From positions 1-5,076 of the forward strand of contig JAISCH010000258.1 of the NCBI GenBank assembly GCA_031265725.1: 5,076 nt of DNA, given 5' to 3'. Shown piece after piece: positions 1 to 5,076 of this stretch. The position numbers and the translations under genes are program-made. The stretch's first letter is position 1. Each line of letters begins with the position of its first letter. The stretch comes from Propionibacteriaceae bacterium (GTDB lineage Bacteria; Actinomycetota; Actinomycetes; Propionibacteriales; Propionibacteriaceae). The notes beneath the pieces are model-generated. The model was not told the DNA's origin. It ran no database searches and was given only the letters and a program-made list of their open reading frames with translations.

Positions 1-850
1 GGGTTACTGGGACTCCGGCATTGCGCAAGGTTTCGGCGTAGGCTTCGGCGTCGCCGCGCAAGGGATCGAACTCGGCGGCGAGGATTAGGGCGGGCGGGAG
101 TCCGGCGTGGTCTGGGGCCAGCAGTGGGGAGACGTAGGGGTCGCTGGTCAGTTCGGTGACTCCGTACAGGGACAACAACTCCATGAACTCGGCCAACTGG
201 GGACCGGGGCTGTCTGTGGTTTGACCGGGGATGGCTGCCAGATGGCCTCCGGTCAGGTCGAGGGCGGGTACCTCAAGGATTTGTAACTTGAGCGCGGGAC
301 CGCCGTGGTCGCGGGCATAGAGCGCGGTGGCGGCGGCGAGGTTGCCACCCGATGACTGGCCGCCCACTGCCAGCCGATCCGGATCGATGCCGAGAGCGGC
401 GGCGTTTTCGGCCATCCAGGTGAGGGTCTGGAAACCTGCTTCAACTGCGGCGGGATAGGGATGCTCGGGGGCGAGCGGATAGTCGAGTTGGACGACGGTG
501 ACCCCAGCCTCGGCTGCTGCCCGGCGACAGGCGTCCACAATGTCGGGACCGTCGAACGAACGTTGCCAGAAGCCACCACCGAAGAAGAACAGATAGCCCG
601 GACGGGGAGCGGGCGTGGGAGGGGTGAAGATGCGGACGTGAATCGGGTCGCCGTCTCCAGTCAGGTACTCGTCGCGCTCATCCAACTCCGGGTAGGCCCG
701 GTAGCCGAGTGGTTCAAGGTGCTCACGCTGCAGGTCAGCCATCCGCGCCCGGCGCTCGGCGACCGGGGCCGGACAACTGGGGTCAAGCCAGGGAGCTTGG
801 GTGGGGATGAGCTGAGCCATCAGGGCGAGAATCTGCGGATCAATGGACAT
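1..850 (-). CDS. HSL-family (family IV) alpha/beta hydrolase, C-terminus cut by window edge
   Basis: Predicted cytoplasmic carboxylester hydrolase of the hormone-sensitive-lipase family (alpha/beta-hydrolase fold 3). The 283 visible codons are open with no stop; the family is usually about 300-350 residues, so only the tail is missing. Seen: an oxyanion-loop motif FGGGFW at residues 90-95, where the family normally has HGGG; DYPLAPEHPYPAA around 123-135; the nucleophile elbow GQSSGG with Ser166 (family consensus GDSAGG); and the acid in AEFDPL with Asp262. The catalytic His would lie beyond the window edge. The start is firm: an in-frame TAA abuts the ATG, and AAAGGAG sits 6 bases upstream. 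It follows the CE7-like gene after 69 bases and is probably the last-visible member of the operon. It resembles the other HSL protein here (3123-4157) along its length, for example LEVPA-DL and SDPY-SPL, so the two are paralogues. No signal peptide is seen. The substrate is unknown, and activity is less certain because of the Phe for His change. Confidence 0.88.
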   Translation of the reverse strand, partial: MSIDPQILALMAQLIPTQAPWLDPSCPAPVAERRARMADLQREHLEPLGYRAYPELDERDEYLTGDGDPIHVRIFTPPTPAPRPGYLFFFGGGFWQRSFDGPDIVDACRRAAAEAGVTVVQLDYPLAPEHPYPAAVEAGFQTLTWMAENAAALGIDPDRLAVGGQSSGGNLAAATALYARDHGGPALKLQILEVPALDLTGGHLAAIPGQTTDSPGPQLAEFMELLSLYGVTELTSDPYVSPLLAPDHAGLPPALILAAEFDPLRGDAEAYAETLRNAGVPVT

Positions 851-856
851 TTAGTG

Positions 857-863
857 CTCCTTT
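857..863 (-). promoter_or_regulatory. Ribosome binding site for the downstream HSL gene
   Basis: AAAGGAG lies 6 bases before the ATG at 850. It is one of the clearest Shine-Dalgarno sites in the window and, with the in-frame TAA directly before the ATG, fixes the start. The 69-base spacer around it (851-919) shows no convincing promoter boxes and no terminator hairpin with a T run. Confidence 0.7.
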
Positions 864-919
864 GCGAGTTGGGTGTTGATGACTGAGGCCGTGAGTTGAG
901 ACTGACATTGCGGACCTCT

Positions 920-1894
920 TCAGGGACCGAAGATATTGCGGAGGTAGCCGAGTTGGAGGGCGAATTGGTGGGCACCTCCGGCTTCGTGCTGGTTGAACTC
1001 CCAGGCCCGCATCCGTTTCGGCCCGGCGTAACGGTTATAGGCACCGAACACACTCGACGGCGGCACGATGGGGTCCATCAAACCGGTCGAGAAGAACGCC
1101 GGGGTGCGAGCACGGGTGGCGAAATTGGCGCCGTCCACATAGGAGAGGGTGCGGAACACCTCGTCAATGCGATCCCGATTGGTCCGCAAGAACCACCAAA
1201 TCTCCTTGTAGGTATTGCCTTCGACTACTTGCAGCGCCCGGCGTGGGCAGCACAACGCCGGGGCATCGATGAGCGCGGCGGCAAGATCGTCGCGCAGGGA
1301 GGCGACGGCGAGTGCCGTTCCGCCGCCCAGCGACAGTCCGGCGACAGCGATCCGGGTGGCGTCCACGGCTGGATGGCTGGCGATGGCGTCCACCGCGAGC
1401 ACCCCGTCAGTGTAGAGGCGGCGGATGACGTAACTGTGCGGATCGAGCAGTCCCCTGGTCGAATAACCCGGCGCTTGCGGACCGACAGACGCGGCGGTGT
1501 CGGAAGTGTCGCCGGAGCCGTTGAGGCTGGCACCCATACCCCGGTTGTCCATGACGAACTGGGCGTATCCGACCGCCGCCCACTCGATGCGTTCAAAACC
1601 GAAACCGCGCCCGGCACCGTAACCGAGATAGCTGACCACGGCAGGCAGTGGCTGGTCGATGCCTTTGGGCAGGATGAGCCATCCGGCGATCCGCTCCCCA
1701 CCGAAACCGGAGAAGCGCACGTCGAAGACGTCCATCAGTGCGAGGCCGGTGTCTACCGGGGTGAACGCTGCAGGCTGGGCCTGCGCCCGGGCGGCAGCAA
1801 GGGTCTCCATCCAGAAGTTGTCGAAATCGGCTGGCTCATCGACCGGAGGTTTGAAGGAGCGCAGTTGTTCGAGCGGGAGATCGATGGACGGCAT
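920..1894 (-). CDS. CE7-type acetyl xylan esterase / cephalosporin-C deacetylase family protein
   Basis: Predicted serine deacetylase of carbohydrate esterase family 7 (AXE1 domain), an alpha/beta hydrolase that removes acetyl groups from short xylo-oligosaccharides and, in some members, from cephalosporin C. At 324 residues it has the usual CE7 length. Seen: an N-terminal FDNFW region (24-28), oxyanion loop GYGAGRG (91-97, Tyr92), NRGMG (117-121), PGYSTRGLLDP (142-152), nucleophile elbow GLSLGG with Ser188, acid in GLMDPIVPPS with Asp274, and NQHE with His303. As I recall, these triad positions match those of the Thermotoga maritima CE7 enzyme. Odd: the CE7 signatures RGQ and GxSQG read RGM and GLSLG here, so both glutamines are lost. 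The start ATG lies 6 bases after the stop of the beta-lactamase-like gene and in the same frame; that TGA rules out an earlier start. A weak GAAAGG precedes it by about 10 bases. There is no signal peptide, so cytoplasmic action is likely. The fold is near certain; the exact substrate is not. Confidence 0.93.
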   Translation of the reverse strand: MPSIDLPLEQLRSFKPPVDEPADFDNFWMETLAAARAQAQPAAFTPVDTGLALMDVFDVRFSGFGGERIAGWLILPKGIDQPLPAVVSYLGYGAGRGFGFERIEWAAVGYAQFVMDNRGMGASLNGSGDTSDTAASVGPQAPGYSTRGLLDPHSYVIRRLYTDGVLAVDAIASHPAVDATRIAVAGLSLGGGTALAVASLRDDLAAALIDAPALCCPRRALQVVEGNTYKEIWWFLRTNRDRIDEVFRTLSYVDGANFATRARTPAFFSTGLMDPIVPPSSVFGAYNRYAGPKRMRAWEFNQHEAGGAHQFALQLGYLRNIFGP

Positions 1895-1900
1895 GATGGT

Positions 1901-3118
1901 TCAGCCTTTCAGAGCGTCGCGGACGAGGCGGCTAAGCCGGAAGGCATGCGGCAGTTTCCCGGTCGGAACGTCTAGTTGCTGCGGAATGTAGCCGACTGCA
2001 ACGTCATAGTGCGGATCGTAATATCCCAGTGCGCCGCCTGCTCCATCGTGCCCGAGGGCGAGGTGGGAGCCGAAGTCGAATCCGGGATGGGACTTCTCAT
2101 AGACGATGCCGAACGCCATCGTGCGGTTGAGCACCCGGTCGGTGCCGAATACCTGCTCCTGGGCCAGCGCCGCACGGGTGGCGGGGCTGATCAGGGCTGG
2201 CGAACCATCTGCTCCGCCATACGCCACCGCATACGCGCGGGCGAGACCGCGAGCTGATCCGGTACCACCGGCTGCGGCCCAACCAGCGCGGCGAATGTGG
2301 GGCTGATTGGGCAATGGCGCACGGTCCCAGGCCGTCACGCCGTCCGGGTCGGGTGCGAAGACGCCGAGGTTGAACGAGTCGTCGGGCAGTTGCAGGCGCT
2401 CCAACTCGGCGGGGTCCGGGGCTTCGACCGGTGGGCGCAGTGGCCGGTAACGGGCATCGGCAGACTCGGGAAGGCCGAGGAAGAAGTCGATGCCGTAGGG
2501 TTCCCGAAGCTCAGCAGCGTAGAGCGCTTGCAAAGTCGTGCCGGTGATCCGACGCACGAACTCCTCCATGAAGACCCCGATGGTGATGCCGTGGTAGCCG
2601 AACATCGCTCCGGGCCTCCAGGACGGAGTAGCCGCAGCCAAGCGCTCTGCCGCCAACTCAGAGTGAGTCAGTTCGTCGTCGGTGAAACCGCCCGGCACGC
2701 CGGGGAGTCCCCCCTGGTGGGACAGCAATTGCCTAACGAGCACATCCTGCTTCCCAGCCTGGGCAAACTCGGGCCAGTAGCGGGCGACGGGTGCATCCAA
2801 GTCGAGCAGGCCACCTTGGACAAGCAGAGCAATCACCAGCGCGGACACGCCCTTGGAAGACGAATAGACGCCGGTCACGCCGTCAGCGTCGTCTCCGATG
2901 GCCAGGTCGACAACCAGGTCGCCGTGATGGATCACCGCGACTTGCGCGGCGAAGGCCGGTAGCCGTGCCGAGATCGAATCCGCCCATTCGCGGATCATCC
3001 CGAAGGGCGGGGACGCGGTACCGGTGACTGTCGACTCTTGCGGAGTCGACTTACCCTTCAATCGGCTCACTGACAAACGCTCTGCGCTTGCCAGCCTCGC
3101 CTCAATCGTGTTTGACAT
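1901..3118 (-). CDS. Class C beta-lactamase-like serine hydrolase (family VIII esterase type)
   Basis: Predicted 405-residue serine hydrolase of the beta-lactamase/transpeptidase-like fold (PF00144). Members include EstB-type esterases, class C beta-lactamases and D-aminopeptidases. Seen: HHGDLVVDLAIG (64-75); the nucleophile motif SSSK with Ser86 and Lys89 after VY; LLSHQGGLPG (131-140), a family hallmark; the probable catalytic Tyr175 in FGYHG, the position of YxN in beta-lactamases; and GHDGAGG (356-362), replacing the KTG box as in many esterases of this group. These features favour an esterase over a true beta-lactamase. The ATG at 3118 is chosen because AGGAG lies 10 bases upstream and the preceding gene ends only 4 bases before it. 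A start at 2998 (Met41) lacks a Shine-Dalgarno site. The first 40 residues are polar and low in hydrophobicity, so not a signal peptide; a cytoplasmic location is inferred. It sits between an HSL hydrolase and a CE7 homologue in the same operon. Substrate unknown. Confidence 0.93.
   Translation of the reverse strand: MSNTIEARLASAERLSVSRLKGKSTPQESTVTGTASPPFGMIREWADSISARLPAFAAQVAVIHHGDLVVDLAIGDDADGVTGVYSSSKGVSALVIALLVQGGLLDLDAPVARYWPEFAQAGKQDVLVRQLLSHQGGLPGVPGGFTDDELTHSELAAERLAAATPSWRPGAMFGYHGITIGVFMEEFVRRITGTTLQALYAAELREPYGIDFFLGLPESADARYRPLRPPVEAPDPAELERLQLPDDSFNLGVFAPDPDGVTAWDRAPLPNQPHIRRAGWAAAGGTGSARGLARAYAVAYGGADGSPALISPATRAALAQEQVFGTDRVLNRTMAFGIVYEKSHPGFDFGSHLALGHDGAGGALGYYDPHYDVAVGYIPQQLDVPTGKLPHAFRLSRLVRDALKG
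3030..3050. repeat. Perfect 8-bp inverted repeat (hairpin) inside the 5' coding region
   Basis: On the minus strand GTCGACTC, a 5-base loop CGCAA, then GAGTCGAC. The arms are perfectly complementary and each contains the palindrome GTCGAC. It falls within codons about 23-30 of the beta-lactamase-like gene (KSTPQEST), in the polar N-terminal stretch before the conserved domain. No T run follows, so it is not an intrinsic terminator. It could form an mRNA hairpin or be chance. Confidence 0.6.
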
Positions 3119-3122
3119 GCGA

Positions 3123-4157
3123 TCAACGCTCCTGGAATAGGTCGCGGAGCGCGGCGACGACTTCCGCCTGCCACAGCCGGGCACCACGGAAGCGTCCGAT
3201 CACTCCGGCAGAGCCGTGGAGTTCGCCCCAATGCCAAGTTGCCGTCACCGCTACTCCTGCTTGTCGAAGCCTTGCCGCATAGGCTAGCCCCTGCGGATAG
3301 AGCGGGTCGACCTCCGCAGTGATGATGTGTGCCGGTGGTAAACCGGTGAGGTCGCCAGCGTGCAAGGGGGAGGCGTAGGGGTCGCTCGGGTCGTGGCCCT
3401 GCAGATACGTCTCAACGATCCCGGCCGTCGTGCCGATGCCGTTGGAGTTGTCCGGCGAGACCTGAGTCCAGGCCGACTCGTCGGCGAGGTCGGTCGCTGG
3501 CACTTCGAGCACCTGGCCGACGATGGCAGGCCCACCCCGGTCCCGGCTCAGCAGGCAGAGCGCGGCGCTGAGGTTGCCGCCAGCGGACGATCCGTTGACG
3601 GCGATCCGCGCCGGGTCGATGCCCAGTTCGGCGGCATGGGTGGCGAGGTGGACGAGGGCCGCGTAGGCGTCCTCCAGCCCAGCGGGAAACCGGTGTTCGG
3701 GTGCCAGCCGATAGTCGAGGTCAACGACCACGCAACCGGCCTCGGACGCCCGCCACCGGCACAGCGAGTCGTCTATCAATTCATCGATACTGCCGATGCA
3801 CCAGCCACCGCCGTGAAGTTCTAAGACTGCAGGTAGCGGAACACCATCTGCGCCGGATGGCCGGTACAGGTGTGCCCGGCGTGGACCCGCTGGACCGGGG
3901 ATGGCGAGCTCCGTCTTGGTGACAGCGGGATCGCCGGGCGCGCCGAACTCCGCGAACAGCGTGTCCGACAACTGCCGGGCCGCTTCGCGCCCGGCTGGAG
4001 TCAATCCCGGGAATGCCGCTTCGCGCTCGTCCAGCGGCAATCCCTGGAGCGCCGCGCCCTGTTGCCGGGCGGCTAGTTCCAGTCCTCGGTCAACCCAGGC
4101 GCGAACGTCGGGATCCCAACCGTCTGGAGGTGTCGGAGTGGTCGCGGGGGTGATCAC
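3123..4157 (-). CDS. HSL-family (family IV) alpha/beta hydrolase, complete
   Basis: Predicted 344-residue carboxylester hydrolase of the hormone-sensitive-lipase family (alpha/beta-hydrolase fold 3), probably acting on short-chain esters in the cytoplasm; no signal peptide is seen. Seen: an N-terminal helical cap-like region (about 1-85); oxyanion loop HGGGW at 115-119; DYRLAPEHRFPAG (148-160), a strong family marker; nucleophile elbow GSSAGG with Ser191; acid in AEVDPLYPQG with Asp284; and the catalytic His314 in GELHGSAG. The triad and oxyanion motif are intact, unlike in the partial paralogue at the low end of the window. The start is GTG, overlapping the stop of the upstream ABC ATPase gene by 4 bases (GTGA), which indicates translational coupling; GGAG lies 9 bases upstream. 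Its stop is 4 bases before the next start. The coupling to the transporter gene suggests it works on an imported compound (inference). The family is secure, the substrate unknown. Confidence 0.95.
   Translation of the reverse strand: MITPATTPTPPDGWDPDVRAWVDRGLELAARQQGAALQGLPLDEREAAFPGLTPAGREAARQLSDTLFAEFGAPGDPAVTKTELAIPGPAGPRRAHLYRPSGADGVPLPAVLELHGGGWCIGSIDELIDDSLCRWRASEAGCVVVDLDYRLAPEHRFPAGLEDAYAALVHLATHAAELGIDPARIAVNGSSAGGNLSAALCLLSRDRGGPAIVGQVLEVPATDLADESAWTQVSPDNSNGIGTTAGIVETYLQGHDPSDPYASPLHAGDLTGLPPAHIITAEVDPLYPQGLAYAARLRQAGVAVTATWHWGELHGSAGVIGRFRGARLWQAEVVAALRDLFQER
3129..3133 (-). promoter_or_regulatory. Ribosome binding site deciding the start of the beta-lactamase-like gene
   Basis: AGGAG lies within the last codons of the upstream HSL gene, 10 bases before the ATG at 3118. 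It supports that start over the upstream in-frame ATG at 3187, which would overlap the HSL gene by 65 bases, and over the internal ATG at 2998. Confidence 0.6.
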
Positions 4158-4972
4158 ACGTCGGCTCTCCGCTCTCTGCGCTGGCGCTGCTCAACCGGGT
4201 CCGGCAGTGGGGCCGCCGCGATCAGCGCGCGGGTGTAGGGGTCGCTCGGGTGGGCCGCGACAGCTTCGGCGTCGCCTAATTCGACTAGCTTGCCGTTATG
4301 GAGCACGGCGATGCGGTCGGACATGTAGTTGACGACGGCTATGTCATGGGTGATGAAAAGGTAGGTCACGCCGAGGCGCTGCTTGAGGTCGGTGAGCAGA
4401 TTCAGCACCTGCGCCTGGATGGACAGGTCGAGGGCGGAGACTGCCTCGTCACAGATGACGAGTTGCGGCTCTAAGATCAGTGCCCTTGCCACCGCGATGC
4501 GTTGCCGCTGCCCGCCAGAGAAATCGGTCGGGTACCTGTGCAGGGCAGTTTCGTCCATGCCGACCAGATCGAGCCAGTCGGCTGCCTTCACCAGCGCGGC
4601 GCGACGGTCGGCGATGCCGTGATAGCGCAGCGGCTCAGTGAGGGTGTCACCGATGGTTTTGGACGGGTTGAGCGATCCGTAGGGGTTCTGGAAGATGACT
4701 TGGATATCACGGGTGAGCTGCCGCCTCCGGGCCGGAGTCGCATGGAGTATGTCCTCACCCCGGAAGGTGATCGAGCCGCCCACTACCGGGGCGAAACCCA
4801 AGATGGCGTCACCGAAGGTGGACTTGCCGGAACCTGATTCACCGACCAGGCCGAGGGTCTCTCCGGCAGCTATAGTCAGCGAGACATGATCCGTCGCACG
4901 CACCGGAGGCAGGCGGTGCCCACGGCGGTATTCCACGACGAGGTCGTCAACGACAACGAGCGGCTCGCTCAT
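4154..4972 (-). CDS. Peptide/oligosaccharide-type ABC transporter ATP-binding protein (OppF/DppF family)
   Basis: Predicted ATPase subunit on the cytoplasmic face of an Opp/Dpp-type importer, which hydrolyses ATP to drive uptake of peptides, oligosaccharides or similar solutes. It has 272 residues, with one full nucleotide-binding domain. Seen: Walker A GESGSGKST (44-52); Q-loop in IFQNPYGSLNP with Gln95; signature FSGGQRQRIAVARAL (151-165), the usual Opp form of LSGGQ; Walker B LVICDEAVSALD with Asp175 and Glu176; switch His209 in FITHD; and a short C-terminal Opp-type tail with HPSDPYTRALIAA (241-253). It appears fully competent. The C-terminal extension is shorter than in many OppF proteins. 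The ATG overlaps the upstream OppD-type stop by 4 bases (ATGA), with AGGAGG 7 bases ahead, the strongest Shine-Dalgarno site here. Its own stop overlaps the HSL gene start. Permeases and the solute-binding protein are not in the window and are probably further upstream. The solute is not identifiable from this subunit. Confidence 0.96.
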   Translation of the reverse strand: MSEPLVVVDDLVVEYRRGHRLPPVRATDHVSLTIAAGETLGLVGESGSGKSTFGDAILGFAPVVGGSITFRGEDILHATPARRRQLTRDIQVIFQNPYGSLNPSKTIGDTLTEPLRYHGIADRRAALVKAADWLDLVGMDETALHRYPTDFSGGQRQRIAVARALILEPQLVICDEAVSALDLSIQAQVLNLLTDLKQRLGVTYLFITHDIAVVNYMSDRIAVLHNGKLVELGDAEAVAAHPSDPYTRALIAAAPLPDPVEQRQRRERRADV

Positions 4973-5076
4973 GAGACCGCCTCCTCAAGCAGCTTTCCAG
5001 CCTTGATGCAGCGGCTCGAATGACCGGAGTCGTCCCAGCTCAGTGGAATCTCGGCAACTGAGCACTCCGGGGTGGC
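4969..5076 (-). CDS. C-terminal end of an OppD/DppD-type ABC transporter ATP-binding protein (partial)
   Basis: Only the last 35 codons are visible, running off the high-coordinate edge of the window. The frame is open from 5076 to a TGA that overlaps the OppF-type ATG by 4 bases. Seen: two cysteines, in ATPECSVAEIPLSW and GHSSRCIKAG, which resemble the cysteine-containing C-terminal tail (oligopeptide/dipeptide transporter C-terminal region) of OppD/DppD proteins. The position directly before an OppF-type gene supports this, since the two ATPases are usually adjacent and act as a heterodimer. The catalytic motifs lie outside the window, so the call rests on a short tail plus context. Confidence 0.75.
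   Translation of the reverse strand, partial: ATPECSVAEIPLSWDDSGHSSRCIKAGKLLEEAVS
4980..4985 (-). promoter_or_regulatory. Strong ribosome binding site for the OppF-type gene
   Basis: AGGAGG lies 7 bases before the ATG at 4972, inside the last codons of the OppD-type gene. With the ATGA overlap it points to coupled, near-equimolar translation of the two ATPase subunits. Confidence 0.7.

Noticed and set aside
851..919. A possible internal promoter or terminator in the 69-base gap before the last HSL gene.
   Set aside because: No -10/-35-like pair and no stable hairpin with a T run could be found; only a ribosome binding site is clear.
896..1975. A long open frame of 359 codons on the plus strand, opposite the CE7 gene.
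   Set aside because: The minus-strand frame has a full, motif-rich CE7 protein. The plus-strand translation shows no recognisable domain and is the kind of antisense frame expected in GC-rich coding DNA.
2691..2704. A perfect 6-bp inverted repeat with a 2-base loop (CCCGGC / GCCGGG).
   Set aside because: It lies inside the beta-lactamase-like gene over Gly/Pro codons. Such short GC palindromes are common in GC-rich coding DNA, and there is no T run or gene boundary.
2297..2962. A plus-strand open frame of 221 codons opposite the beta-lactamase-like gene.
   Set aside because: No recognisable domain, and it is wholly antisense to a well-supported gene; a GC-bias shadow.
3119..3187. A longer start at 3187 for the beta-lactamase-like gene, giving 428 residues.
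   Set aside because: It would overlap the end of the upstream HSL gene by 65 bases and adds a sequence unlike the family. The ATG at 3118 has an AGGAG and fits the tight operon spacing.
3375..4251. A 17-base direct repeat at 3375-3391 and 4235-4251 on the plus strand, with a similar but shorter match near 134.
   Set aside because: In each case the minus strand encodes the local peptide SDPY in a separate protein (HSL, OppF and the second HSL). It reflects shared residues and codon choice rather than a DNA repeat element.

Overview
This window looks like a piece of an actinobacterial chromosome. The DNA is GC-rich by eye, codons favour G or C at the third position, Shine-Dalgarno sites are present, and the genes are tightly packed with 4-base stop/start overlaps. 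The lineage is an inference from these traits and the protein style; no rRNA or other marker gene is present. All six genes lie on the minus strand, so transcription runs from high to low coordinates. Both ends of the window cut through genes. No tRNA, rRNA, CRISPR, insertion sequence or phage gene was found.

In transcription order the layout is: (1) the last 35 codons of an OppD/DppD-type ATP-binding subunit (5076-4969); (2) a complete OppF/DppF-type ATP-binding subunit (4972-4154); (3) a complete hormone-sensitive-lipase (HSL) family alpha/beta hydrolase (4157-3123, GTG start); (4) a complete serine hydrolase of the class C beta-lactamase / family VIII esterase type (3118-1901); (5) a complete CE7-type acetyl xylan esterase / cephalosporin-C deacetylase homologue (1894-920); (6) a second HSL-family hydrolase (850 to below 1), whose C-terminus lies outside the window. 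The junctions are a 4-base overlap, a 4-base overlap, a 4-base gap, a 6-base gap and a 69-base gap. No internal promoter or terminator is evident, so this reads as one operon.

The operon pairs the energising half of a peptide/oligosaccharide-type ABC importer with four successive serine ester hydrolases drawn from three unrelated families. None has an obvious signal peptide, so they should act in the cytoplasm. The simplest inference is that the transporter imports an acylated or esterified compound, such as acetylated oligosaccharides or an esterified peptide or natural product, and the hydrolases strip its ester groups inside the cell. The substrate cannot be read from the sequence. The main oddities are an HSL protein whose oxyanion motif starts with Phe instead of His, a CE7 protein that has lost both signature glutamines, and a perfect hairpin within the 5' coding part of the beta-lactamase-like gene.
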